This document shows, in pieces, positions 43,805 to 52,104 of a stretch of DNA of 64,000 nt. The DNA comes from an uncultured Opitutaceae bacterium (lineage in GTDB: Bacteria; Verrucomicrobiota; Verrucomicrobiia; Opitutales; Opitutaceae), in the NCBI GenBank assembly GCA_937902925.1, contig CALFNN010000082.1:22902-86901 (forward strand). Reading direction: 5' to 3'. A program made the translations under genes and the position numbers. The notes under the pieces are model-generated. The model saw nothing but the letters and a program-made list of their open reading frames with translations. It ran no database searches and was not told where the DNA came from. The number at the start of each line of letters is the position of its first letter. Position 1 is the stretch's first letter.

Positions 43805-44772
43805 GTCCAAATTCCAGGATCCGGGGCGCCGCGATTGAAACGAGCGCGCGATGGCGGCGGAGATAGGGAAGGGGAGGCGGGCGGCGTGACTTTTCTCCCT
43901 TTTTCTTCCGGGCCATTACCCGTTCTCGGGGTTGTGGGTAATGGAGACAGGGAAACGAAACGGAGTGGGCGGTGATTTCCGGCGGGAAGAAGCGAAGGGA
44001 CGACAAGTGTCGCGGCCCCGGTTTGCCTCACCGCGGTCGAATGCGATTGGCTCGCTGGCGGAGCGAGCACCGGGCTGGCCGCGACCACCGGGAGCGGTCG
44101 CCTTCGGGCGACCCGGCGCACAGCGGGAGGCGGGCCGGGAGCGCGAGGGGCGGCCCGGCCGGAGCCCCTCGCTTGGAAAATCGCTCCTCCCAAGGCGGAA
44201 TCGCCCAGCCACCCTGATCCGCCTGTGCCGATCCGGGCACCCGGAGGGTCCGGCGCGGACTGGAGCGCAGCGAAAGGGAGCGACCGACATTCCGGGTCTT
44301 GGTCGGACCGCCGGCACGGGCAACGATAGAGGGCGCCGCCCGGGGCGCCCTCTGGCGTTTCGGATGGTTGCACTCTCGCCGCTCCTCCGGCGCTTGTTGG
44401 TTTGGCCCTAATGCGGGGTCGAGCGGCAGGCGCGGAAGGAGATCGGCGGGGCCGAGGGACTGCGGGAGCGCCGTCGCGCTCCGCCAGTGATTTCCATCGA
44501 GTCCGATTGATTAAACGCACCGTCCCTCGCGAGTGGTGGCGAAGTAGTGGTCGAGTGGTGTTTCGGGCCTTTTGCCTAACAGCCGTTAGGGGTGGCGTGT
44601 CTTTGCTTTGATGGAATCAGGCGGATGTCTCTACGGGACCCTTTCCGCGATCTTCCCTTGTTTCCGTTCCGTCGCTTGAGCTCGAACGAACGAGATCCCG
44701 TTCAATGGCCTTCCCGTTGGATTTGACCGGCTAACCCGGACGAAGCCCCAAGGCAGGCACATGCCTCCGAGG
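43805..44772. other. non-coding stretch rich in hairpins
   Basis: About 970 bp with no credible gene on either strand; the open frames are low-complexity Arg/Pro/Gly translations. It holds several strong inverted repeats: GCTCGCT/AGCGAGC (about 44050-44068), GGTCGCC-TTCG-GGCGACC (44096-44113), GCGAGGGG/CCCCTCGC (44143-44172) and a perfect 10-bp AGAGGGCGCC/GGCGCCCTCT pair with a 6-nt loop (44328-44353). I find no RNase P, tmRNA or SRP RNA signature. It could be repeat debris or an unrecognised structured RNA. Confidence 0.4.
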
Positions 44773-45399
44773 TCAATGGGGCTCCGCTTCAACCGCTCGG
44801 TTTCGGCTCATCCGGCCCAGCAGGAAACTGATGCCGAAAAAGAACGCCGAACAGAATCCGAGGCCGCCACGGCCCAAGGCAGTGTTGGGAAAAAGTGCGA
44901 TTGCGAGCAAAAACGCCCCGTAATACCGGCACATCCTGACCACCGTGCGGCTATTGGTCGCCGCAGCCGCGGCGCTGGCGGCGTCCGGCTGGACCGGCGT
45001 GTGCATGGCCGCGAAGAAGCTATCGATCTTCTCCCTTCGCTTCCCGGCGGGTTGCGGACCCCAGCGGACCAAGGCCCAATACCACGCCGAGCAAACGACC
45101 GTGTCGACGAGCATGACGACGGCATACTCGTTGACCCGCACCCAGGCCGCCACGTCCTGCCAACCATGGTTCCGGGCCCACGCGATGAACCAGCCCTCGT
45201 GCGGGAGCCAGCCCAGGATCGCGCTGAAAAAGAATCCGACCAGCAGTGTGCTCCAGAATGTCACGTCGCCGCCGCGACGCGTGAACAGGCACCACAACAT
45301 CGGCACCGCCTGGGGCGTGCCCACCATCGCAACGAGGTTAAGCATCAGCGTGAACACCCTGACGCCGCGCCAGGTGCTGTATTTCAGCGCGAGCAACAT
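44773..45399 (-). pseudogene. truncated sodium:solute symporter, C-terminal fragment
   Basis: Encodes about 208 residues of the C-terminal part of an SSS-family symporter: RVFTLMLNLVAMVGTPQAVP, FWSTLLVGFFFSAILGWLP, a cytoplasmic IDSFFAAMHTPV and a final TM pair. A full member is about 550-620 residues, so the N-terminal two thirds are missing. At its 5' end the frame runs straight into IS110 transposase coding sequence near 45400, which marks the break point. Non-functional. Confidence 0.75.
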
Positions 45400-45690
45400 G
45401 GGCGTGAACGCTTTCCGGAAGCGTTCGCTCGTCGCCGGATGCACCGGTTAAACCGTGAGCCACGGATAGGCGACCAACGCGTGCACGACGGCGTTGCGGC
45501 CGGCTTCGATCGCGAGCGCGACCGGCTGGCCGCCGCAGCGCTGCCCCAGGGCCTCGAGCCAGCCGTGGAGACCTTCGGGCGTCGCCGGGAGCGTGCCGGT
45601 TTCGCGGTTGGTTCCGCGCCGTTGCAGCGCGAACGCGTGTTCCTGATCGCCCCAGTCCAGTGCCACCAGGGCGGTGTAATCGGGATTCAT
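45400..45690 (-). pseudogene. IS110-family transposase remnant with in-frame stop
   Basis: Begins MNPDYTALVALDWGDQEHAF, the DEDD-type N-terminus of IS110 transposases (first catalytic Asp in LDWGD), with AAGGA as ribosome site. It continues to YPWLTV, then a TAA (45450-45448), then in the same frame PVHPATSERFRKAFTP, the usual continuation of these enzymes. So a single nonsense change interrupts it, and it is cut off near 45400 where symporter sequence starts. About 97 codons remain of about 400. Confidence 0.75.
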
Positions 45691-45791
45691 GGCTTGTCCT
45701 TTTTTGATTTGGCGGACCCGGCCTGCAGGCTGTATCAAGCGGGACGTGGAAAACGTCGGCACCCAGAGGATGCATGACCTTGTCCATGTGA

Positions 45792-45986
45792 GCTGACTGG
45801 CCGCAGGCGAGATTTGGTTCGGATTCCTTCGCTAAAGAAAACTCGCCAGATGTTCGTCCTGCGACCGGTCAGCAAATTACCTTCCGACGCTCCCCATCCC
45901 AAGATGAGTTTCCGAAACGCCAGCCGCGCGGTGCACCCCGGGTTCACTCCAGCTTGGGGCTTCCGCGAACCCGGACTGCACCGCGC
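45792..45986. repeat. two long imperfect hairpins upstream of the IS110 remnant
   Basis: Hairpin A: arms 45792-45807 and 45858-45873 match at 14 of 16 positions (GCTGACTGGCCGCAGG). Hairpin B: arms 45926-45945 and 45967-45986 match at 18 of 20 positions with a 21-nt loop (GCGCGGTGCACCCCGGGTTC). They lie about 100-300 bp upstream of the transposase start, where IS110 elements keep their non-coding, bridge-RNA-encoding end. The 45.7-46.29 kb region has no other supported gene. Confidence 0.5.
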
Positions 45987-46097
45987 TGACGCGCTACGGT
46001 CATCGTGTCAGGTGATGATGCTTTCCTGCTCGTGAAATGTTTCTCCGTCCTTCTGTTCAGCGTCGCCAAAATTCATCGCGATTTGCGATGCGCGGAG

Positions 46098-46121
46098 TGG
46101 ACACCAAAATGGACACCAAAA
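46098..46121. repeat. perfect 12-bp tandem duplication
   Basis: TGGACACCAAAA occurs twice back to back (46098-46109 and 46110-46121), in an AT-richer pocket between the IS remnant and the metallo-hydrolase gene. Possibly a trace of an insertion or attachment site. Confidence 0.5.
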
Positions 46122-46290
46122 TAGTTAAAGTAGGTAGTTCTGGGTAGTGCCAGATTATGCTTGGTTACCTCTGAATATCGGTCATTTTCGAACTGCAAAA
46201 GCGACGATAGGCAGCCAATTCCGGCCCGCGCCTCCAAGAATCTCCTTTTTCGAGCGTCGGCTGACAGGCAGCGTCTCCTCTTCATCCTCC

Positions 46291-47286
46291 GTGCGGTCCG
46301 GCTTTCATCGAATCGGCTGGGTTCTCCGACTCGGCGTCGCGGGCGCGGCGCTGGCTGGCGTTGGCCGCGCGCAAACCACCCTCGCAGACAAACCCGGGCC
46401 GGTGACCGACCCGCGGGACAATATCGCGATCAAGCGATTGTTCGATTCCTGGAAGGCGCCCGTGCCGCCGCGTCACCTCGTGGCGAACATCTATTACGTG
46501 GGGGCGATCGGCATCAGCTCGTATCTGATCACGACGCCGGCGGGCCACATCCTGATCGACACCGGCTTCGACGAGACCGTGCCGATCATCCAGCGCGGCG
46601 TGGAGCAACTCGGCTTCAAGGTGTCCGACATCAAACTCCTCCTCAGCAGTCATGCCCACGTGGACCACGTCGGCGGGCACGCGCGGATGCAACAGCTCAC
46701 GGGCGCACGGATCGTCGCCAGCGCCGCCGACGCCCGCGTGCTCGCCACCGGCGGGGCGAGCGACTTCATCCAGTGGCCCCGGGCGCTCATTCTCTACCAG
46801 CCCGTGCAGGCGGACCGCATCGTGGCGGATCGCGAACAGGTCACCCTTGGCGGCGTCACGCTGACGGCCAACCTGACGCCGGGCCACACCAAGGGGGCAA
46901 CGACGTGGACGATGGACGTGACGGAGGCGGGACGCGTCCAGCACGTGGTGTTTTTCAGCAGCGCGAGCATCAACGCCGGCACGACGCTCGTGAACAACCC
47001 CAACTATCCGGAGATCGCGGAGGATTTCACGGCGACCTTCGCCCGCTTGAAGACGCTGCCCTGCGACATCTGGTTTGCGCCGCACGGCGGGCAGTTCGCG
47101 ATGGCGGAAAAGTTTGAAAAACTCGAACAAGGAGCGAGCCCGAATCCGTTGATCGATCCCGCGGGCTGGCGCACGATGATCGCGGCCGCCGAGAAAACAT
47201 TTCTCCGGCAGCTCGCCGCGGAAAAGGCCGCGCCTCCCGGAGCAACCGGCTACCGGATGTCGAACTCGACGAGCACCGGCAGGTGA
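46291..47286 (+). CDS. subclass B3-like metallo-beta-lactamase-fold hydrolase
   Basis: 331 residues from a GTG at 46291, chosen because it begins an acceptable signal peptide (VLRLGVAGAALAGVGRAQ). An upstream GTG at 46147 only adds a hydrophilic extension. The zinc ligands are complete: HAHVDH gives His121, His123, Asp125 and His126; His199 is in TPGHTKGATTWTM; His265 is in APHGGQF. Their spacing follows the B3 pattern (116/118/120/121/196/263). Exported to the periplasm. B3 members hydrolyse beta-lactams, but many relatives do not; activity is unproven. The 3' end overlaps the convergent next gene by 37 bp. Confidence 0.8.
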   Translation: MRSGFHRIGWVLRLGVAGAALAGVGRAQTTLADKPGPVTDPRDNIAIKRLFDSWKAPVPPRHLVANIYYVGAIGISSYLITTPAGHILIDTGFDETVPIIQRGVEQLGFKVSDIKLLLSSHAHVDHVGGHARMQQLTGARIVASAADARVLATGGASDFIQWPRALILYQPVQADRIVADREQVTLGGVTLTANLTPGHTKGATTWTMDVTEAGRVQHVVFFSSASINAGTTLVNNPNYPEIAEDFTATFARLKTLPCDIWFAPHGGQFAMAEKFEKLEQGASPNPLIDPAGWRTMIAAAEKTFLRQLAAEKAAPPGATGYRMSNSTSTGR

Positions 47287-48023
47287 TCGGAGAGGAGCGA
47301 GCGGACGATTTCACAGCTCGCATTGCCGCAGCCGGCCGGCAGGAAAATGAAGTCGAGGGCGCGCCGCGGCAGCGGGGAGGGGAAGGTCAGGCCGGTGAGC
47401 GGGTGCATGGTATAGTCGCAATAATCGCAGAGGTGACTCAGCAGGGCGGCGGTGGCATCGTTGCGCGTGCCGGGATTGTTGAAGTCGCCACAGACGATCG
47501 GCGGCACCAGCCAGCGGTCACCGTGGAGCCGGTGTTTCTCGCGCAGCCAGGTCGTGAGCCGGTCGAGCTGGCGCAGGCGTTGCGGTCGGGAGATGAAGTG
47601 CAGGTGCAGGTTCACGAGCGGCACGCACAAGCCGCCGACGTCGAACTCGACAAAAAGAAAACCCTTCTCGCCGAACTTGCGCTGGCCGAACGCCACGGTC
47701 TCGGCGGTGCGGATCGGGTGACGCGAGAGGATCGCGTTGCCGTAACAGAGGTTGAGCAGGCCGGCCCGGCGGTTGTTGATGCCGAAAACCGCGTGGGGAA
47801 AGCGTGTGTGGACGCGCAGGTAGTCGAGGTGGTCGAAGTTGCCCGCCCAGCGCGAGCGTTCGTCGATTTCCTGCATCGCGACGAAATCCGGTTTGAGGCG
47901 CTCGACGAGCGCGGCGATCTTGCGGAGATTGGATTGCAAGCGCCGGAGCGAGGCGAGTCCCTGGATCGGGTGGAGGCCGCGGGCGTGTGCGATGTTGTAG
48001 GTGACAAGTCGCAGGCGAGGCAT
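47250..48023 (-). CDS. endonuclease/exonuclease/phosphatase family protein
   Basis: A 257-residue protein with the EEP motifs: LRLVTYNIAHARG, FVAMQEIDERS (metal Glu), PPIVCGDFNNPG (Asp/Asn), ALDFIFLP and the final SDHLPVLVEF (catalytic Asp-His). No signal peptide or membrane segment. Substrate may be nucleic acid or a phosphoester such as sphingomyelin-type lipid; the sequence alone does not tell. Confidence 0.85.
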   Translation of the reverse strand: MPRLRLVTYNIAHARGLHPIQGLASLRRLQSNLRKIAALVERLKPDFVAMQEIDERSRWAGNFDHLDYLRVHTRFPHAVFGINNRRAGLLNLCYGNAILSRHPIRTAETVAFGQRKFGEKGFLFVEFDVGGLCVPLVNLHLHFISRPQRLRQLDRLTTWLREKHRLHGDRWLVPPIVCGDFNNPGTRNDATAALLSHLCDYCDYTMHPLTGLTFPSPLPRRALDFIFLPAGCGNASCEIVRSLLSDHLPVLVEFDIR

Positions 48024-48109
48024 ACCGGTGGAGAGTAGACATCGCGCCGGGCGAAGTCGCAAGCACAGCCGGGACCCGGCCCGCGGCACCGGGCGGAAAG
48101 CGCGCCGGG

Positions 48110-49105
48110 TTACCCGCCGAGAATGCGATCGATCGCGGCGAGTTCGGGCGCGGTGAGCGGGAGATTCTTCAACGCGGCGAGGTTTTCCTCGATCTGGCTT
48201 ACCTTGCTGGCGCCGATCAGGGCGGACGTGATGGTCGGCTGCCGGAGCACCCATACGAGGGCGAGTTGGGCGAGCGACTGGCCGCGCGCCCGGGCGAGGG
48301 CGTCGAGCTGGCGGATTTTGCCGAGCTTTTCCTCCGTGATGTGCTCGGGCTTGAGGAAGCGGGGATCGCGCGCGGCGCGGGCGTCGGCCGGAATGCCGGC
48401 GAGGTAACGGTTCGTCAGCAGACCCTGGGCGAGCGGGCAGAAGGCGATGCCGCCGATGCCCTCGTCGGCCAGCACGCGGGTCAGACCGCGCTCGATCCAG
48501 CGCTCGAACATGTGGTATTTCGGCTGGTGGATGAGGCAGGGTGTGCCGAGGCCCCGAAGGATTTTTGCGGCGGCGGCGGTCTGCTCGGCGGAATAATTCG
48601 ACACGCCGGCGTAGAGCGCCTTGCCGGAGCGGACGACGTCGGCGAGCGCACTCATCGTCTCTTCCAGCGGCGTCTCGGGATCGGGTCGGTGGGAGTAAAA
48701 AATGTCGACGTAGTCGAGCTGCAGGCGACGCAGGCTCTGGTCGAGGGAGGCGAGGAGATTCTTGCGCGAACCCCATTCGCCGTAGGGGCCGTCCCACATC
48801 AGGTAGCCGGCCTTGGTGGAGACGATGAGTTCGTCGCGGTGCCCGGCGAGATCGGTGTGGAGGATTTTGCCAAAAACCTCCTCGGCCGAGCCGGGAGGCG
48901 GGCCGTAGTTGTTGGCCAAGTCGAAGTGGGTGATGCCGAGGTCGAAGGAGCGCAGGACGAGCGCGCGGCTGTTGGCGAAATCGTCGACGCCGCCGAAGTT
49001 GTGCCACAGGCCGAGCGAGAGCGCGGGCAGCTTGAGTCCGCTGCGTCCGCAACGGCGATAGAGTGCGGGGCTGTCGTAACGGGTGGACGCGGGAACGTGC
49101 GGCAT
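48110..49105 (-). CDS. aldo/keto reductase (YghZ-like)
   Basis: A 331-residue TIM-barrel oxidoreductase. Tetrad residues: Asp and Tyr in HFDLANNYGPPPGSAE, Lys in IVSTKAGY, His in IFYSHRPDPETP. The GYLMWDGPYGEWGSRKNLLA stretch is typical of the YghZ/L-glyceraldehyde-3-phosphate reductase branch, which uses NADPH. The C-terminal SALIGASKVSQIEENLAAL is the cofactor-binding end. Confidence 0.9.
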   Translation of the reverse strand: MPHVPASTRYDSPALYRRCGRSGLKLPALSLGLWHNFGGVDDFANSRALVLRSFDLGITHFDLANNYGPPPGSAEEVFGKILHTDLAGHRDELIVSTKAGYLMWDGPYGEWGSRKNLLASLDQSLRRLQLDYVDIFYSHRPDPETPLEETMSALADVVRSGKALYAGVSNYSAEQTAAAAKILRGLGTPCLIHQPKYHMFERWIERGLTRVLADEGIGGIAFCPLAQGLLTNRYLAGIPADARAARDPRFLKPEHITEEKLGKIRQLDALARARGQSLAQLALVWVLRQPTITSALIGASKVSQIEENLAALKNLPLTAPELAAIDRILGG

Positions 49106-49148
49106 GCGGCAAGAGGAATGGCGGCTTCGCCCGGCGTCCGGCAACGCC

Positions 49149-49180
49149 AAACAAAAACCCGCCGGATTTCCGGCGGGTTT
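49149..49180 (-). terminator. rho-independent terminator after hpf
   Basis: Read on the minus strand: perfect 11-bp arms AAACCCGCCGG (49180-49170) and CCGGCGGGTTT (49165-49155) with a 4-nt loop, followed by TTGTTTGG. It ends the hpf transcript before the reductase gene. Confidence 0.85.
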
Positions 49181-49210
49181 CACGAGGAAGGATGGCGGGG
49201 GCGAGCGGGC

Positions 49211-49582
49211 CTAGACGACCTTGGGGAGGGCGCTGTCGAGCTCCACGGCGTGCGGATGGTTGCGCTTCACGCGGTGCAATTGGTGGCGGCGGGCGAGCAT
49301 CCGGTCGAGTTTGTCGATGAGCATCGAGACAGCCTTGTGGCATTCGTCGGACTCGACGACGGCGTTCATGTCGGGCCCGTGGATGACGATGTGCCCCTTC
49401 GCCTTGAACCGCGCGCCGACGTCCTGCTTGGAGTCGCATTCCAATTCCACCCGGATGCGCACGATGCGTTCCTCGTGGCGAAACAATCGCCCGGCCTTCT
49501 CATTCACGAACGTTTTGAGCGACGGAGTCAGCTCGAGATGGATGCCAGAGACAATCAGTTCGCGGTGGTTTTGGCTGTTCAT
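49211..49582 (-). CDS. hpf: ribosome hibernation-promoting factor (short form)
   Basis: A 123-residue protein with the beta-alpha-beta-beta-beta-alpha HPF/RaiA fold: IVSGIHLELTPSLKTFVNEK, IVRIRVELECDS, KAKGHIVIHGPDMNAVVESD and KAVSMLIDKLDRML. A basic tail (RRHQLHRVKRNHPH) follows. Long HPFs have a second C-terminal domain; it is absent here. It binds 30S subunits in stationary phase to inactivate ribosomes. Followed by its own terminator. Confidence 0.9.
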   Translation of the reverse strand: MNSQNHRELIVSGIHLELTPSLKTFVNEKAGRLFRHEERIVRIRVELECDSKQDVGARFKAKGHIVIHGPDMNAVVESDECHKAVSMLIDKLDRMLARRHQLHRVKRNHPHAVELDSALPKVV

Positions 49583-49646
49583 GTTTCTGTGTATGGGTTG
49601 GGTTAAACCAAGGACGGGACGAAACCCGGCCCTGAGAAAAATTTCC

Positions 49647-50477
49647 GTGTCACCCGTCCGGTCCTCACTAGGCGAAGCACTCTCCCGATTCACTTCCGTC
49701 GTCATTACGGGCGGATCTTCCGGTATTGGAAAATCATTCATCGATCTGTGCGCGAACCTGAAGCCAGGGCTCGTTTTTTGCAACCTCTCTCGCCGCGATC
49801 CGGGCGAAATAAAGTTGGGAAAAAGATTGAACCATTTTTCTTGCGACCTGGCGCAGCCGGCCGAAGCGGCCCGGGCGATCGGCGAGGTCGAGGCCCTGCT
49901 GCGGAGGGAAGTCCCGGCTGGTGAGGTGTTGCTCATCAACAATAGTGGTTTCGGCACCATGGCCGACTTTCCTGAGCCAAATCTTGCCCGGCAGCTCGAA
50001 ATGATCGACGTGAACGTGCGGGCGGTGGTGCATATCACGGGCCAGTTGCTGCCGTTTTTGCGCGAGCGCGGCGGCGCAATCATCAATGTCGCCTCAACCG
50101 CGGGGTTCCAACCGACGCCGTCGATGGCGACCTACGGCGCGACGAAGGCGTTCGTGCTGCATTGGAGCCACGCCCTGGGCGTCGAGCTGCGGGGCAGCGG
50201 CGTGCGCACGCTCGCCGTCTGCCCGGGAACGACGCGGACCGAGTTTTTCCGCACCGCAGGGCTGGCGGAGGGCAACCGGGCGGATGCGTTCGCGATGACG
50301 TGCGAAGAGGTGGTGGAGCAGTCGCTACGGGCGCTGGCCAGAGGGCGCAGCCAGGTCGTCACGGGCTGGAGGAACAAGCTGTCGACGTTCGCGAGCACGC
50401 CCGTCCCGAAGCCGTTCGCTGCGCGGGTGGCCGGGGTGGTGCTGGCGGCTTATCGCCGGAAACAGACGAGATCGTGA
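49647..50477 (+). CDS. short-chain dehydrogenase/reductase
   Basis: A 276-residue Rossmann enzyme starting at GTG 49647. The NAD(P) motif TGGSSGIGKSF lies near residue 20; NNSGFG and the catalytic Ser-Tyr-Lys (NVASTAGF, TYGATKAF) are in place. The C-terminal part (PGTTRTEFFRTAGL, ARGRSQVVTGWRNKL) resembles the YqjQ/DltE-like branch. Substrate unknown. Stop overlaps the next start (GTGA). Confidence 0.85.
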   Translation: MSPVRSSLGEALSRFTSVVITGGSSGIGKSFIDLCANLKPGLVFCNLSRRDPGEIKLGKRLNHFSCDLAQPAEAARAIGEVEALLRREVPAGEVLLINNSGFGTMADFPEPNLARQLEMIDVNVRAVVHITGQLLPFLRERGGAIINVASTAGFQPTPSMATYGATKAFVLHWSHALGVELRGSGVRTLAVCPGTTRTEFFRTAGLAEGNRADAFAMTCEEVVEQSLRALARGRSQVVTGWRNKLSTFASTPVPKPFAARVAGVVLAAYRRKQTRS

Positions 50478-51304
50478 ACGCGGATAACCCGGCCCCCGGG
50501 GCGGCACCGGAAGATTTCATGGCGATTTCCGGGCGCGCCTGTGCGTGGCCGCGCCGAACGAAGCAAGGGCCGGTGCGGATGATTGCACCGGAGGAGGTGA
50601 CGGCGTGGATCGTGCATGAGGACGAACGGCTGCTCGTCGTGAACAAGCCCGGCGACGTGGTTTGCCATCCGTCGAAGGCCGGCCCATGGTCCAGTCTGGT
50701 GGGCGCGGCGCGCGAGTATACCGGGTTGCCCACGATGCACCTCGTGTTTCGCCTCGATCGCGAGACGAGCGGGATCGTGGTGCTCGCGAAGGACGCGAAG
50801 ATGGCGAGCCGGCTCCAGGTCGCGATGCAGGAGCGAAAAATCGCGAAGGCTTATCTCGCGATTCTGACCGGCGACCTGGCGGAACCGGTGACCGTGGATC
50901 AACCGCTGGGCGACGACGTCTCGAGCCCGGTGTTCGTGAAGTCCTGCGTGCGCGCCGACGGGCAGGCGTCGGTCACGCATTTCACGCCGCTGGCGACCGG
51001 CGGAGGGTTCACGCTGGCGCGGGTCGTGACCGGGACCGGGCGAAAACATCAAATCCGGGCACACGCCCAATGGCTGGGACACATGATGGTGGGCGACAAA
51101 ATCTACGGACCGGACGCAAGATGTTACCTTGAGTTCATCGACCACGGCTGGACCGAGGCGCTGGCGGCGAAGCTGCTGTTGCCGCGGCAGGCGCTGCACT
51201 GCGCGGAGATCGATCTGCGGCCGGCGGGGATGACGCAGGTGTTCAGCGCGCCGCTGCCGGCGGACATGCGGGAGTTCTGCGCCAGCCGCGGGTTGAGAGT
51301 GTGA
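50474..51304 (+). CDS. RluA-family pseudouridine synthase
   Basis: 276 residues from the GTG at 50474, which overlaps the SDR stop. The catalytic Asp is in FRLDRETSGIVVLAK. Other family blocks are present: LLVVNKPGDVVCHPSKAG, KIAKAYLAILTGD, GRKHQIRAHAQWLGHMMVGD and RQALHCAEIDL. It isomerises uridine in rRNA or tRNA; the target position is not predictable. No S4 domain, so it is the RluA-like (non-RluD) layout. The 3' end overlaps the convergent peptidase gene by 62 bp. Confidence 0.9.
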   Translation: MNADNPAPGAAPEDFMAISGRACAWPRRTKQGPVRMIAPEEVTAWIVHEDERLLVVNKPGDVVCHPSKAGPWSSLVGAAREYTGLPTMHLVFRLDRETSGIVVLAKDAKMASRLQVAMQERKIAKAYLAILTGDLAEPVTVDQPLGDDVSSPVFVKSCVRADGQASVTHFTPLATGGGFTLARVVTGTGRKHQIRAHAQWLGHMMVGDKIYGPDARCYLEFIDHGWTEALAAKLLLPRQALHCAEIDLRPAGMTQVFSAPLPADMREFCASRGLRV

Positions 51305-52046
51305 GCGCGGTCTCGACGGCGGCGCGGTGGGCGGCGATGCGCTGATCGAACGGAAAGGCCGAGGGCGTTTCGATGGTGTAGCTGAGTGTCGTGTGGTGCG
51401 CGCGGAGGTAAATGGCCTCGGGCCAGGTTTCGCGCATGAGGGGGTCGCTGTGCGGGCGGATGATGCCCGGCACATCGATCGGGCGGCCATCGATGACGGT
51501 CGCGGTTTCGATGGGGCAGACTTTCGCGACGGCTGCGATCATCGGCTCCGCCAGGCTGGGCCGCTGTGCGGGATTCAATTCGTAAAGATAATAACCCGCC
51601 GACTCCCAGTCCTCGTGCACGCAGATCGTGAGGTCGAAATTCGGCTGGCGGCGCAGCCACGAGGCGTGGGTGCGAATCTCGGCGGAGCGGAGGTCCTTGT
51701 AGTCGCGGTTGAGATCGAGGCCGTCGGCATTTTCCCGCGTGCCGCGCAGAAAACCAGCGGGGTTGAGCAGCGGGCAGAGAAACCAAACCGCCCGGTCATC
51801 GAAGACGCCGGCCTCGAGCATGGCCAGCAACGCGAGCGGCGGGGCGGGTTCGTCGCCATGGATGCCGGCGGACAGGTAGATGCGCGGGCGCGGCCCGGGC
51901 GTGCGCTTCGTGAGCGCAAAGAGCGGGCAGCCGGCGGCCTCGCCGAAGGGTTCGATCCGAAAGCCGGCCGCCCGGCCCGCCGCCGCGAAGCGGGCCGCGA
52001 GCGCGGAAGGATCGATGACGGCGGGACCGGCTTTGACACTCGACAT
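51243..52046 (-). CDS. M14-family zinc carboxypeptidase-like protein
   Basis: A 267-residue protein. Zinc site: [15 protein letters not shown] (HxxE) with the third ligand in [11 protein letters not shown]. Substrate Arg in [11 protein letters not shown] and catalytic Glu in [13 protein letters not shown]. The short length and no signal peptide place it with cytoplasmic M14 enzymes that trim peptidoglycan-type or small peptides. The convergent overlap with the pseudouridine synthase is antisense only. Confidence 0.85.
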   Translation of the reverse strand: MSSVKAGPAVIDPSALAARFAAAGRAAGFRIEPFGEAAGCPLFALTKRTPGPRPRIYLSAGIHGDEPAPPLALLAMLEAGVFDDRAVWFLCPLLNPAGFLRGTRENADGLDLNRDYKDLRSAEIRTHASWLRRQPNFDLTICVHEDWESAGYYLYELNPAQRPSLAEPMIAAVAKVCPIETATVIDGRPIDVPGIIRPHSDPLMRETWPEAIYLRAHHTTLSYTIETPSAFPFDQRIAAHRAAVETALTLSTRGWRRTPACPPAAAR

Positions 52047-52104
52047 GCGGTGGTTCTTGCTGGGCGTTTCGACCAAGCTCAAGCCGCAATCTTTCCGCCC
52101 ACTC

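Noticed and set aside
43762..44520. 252-codon minus-strand frame upstream of the sigma factor
   Set aside because: Pro/Arg/Ala-rich translation without motifs, crossing several strong hairpins; more likely non-coding.
49583..49611. GGTTTAACCCAACCCATA upstream of hpf
   Set aside because: Looks partly like the shared box on the minus strand, but counting 22 nt from CCCAT runs past the hpf start codon, so it cannot be the same promoter type.
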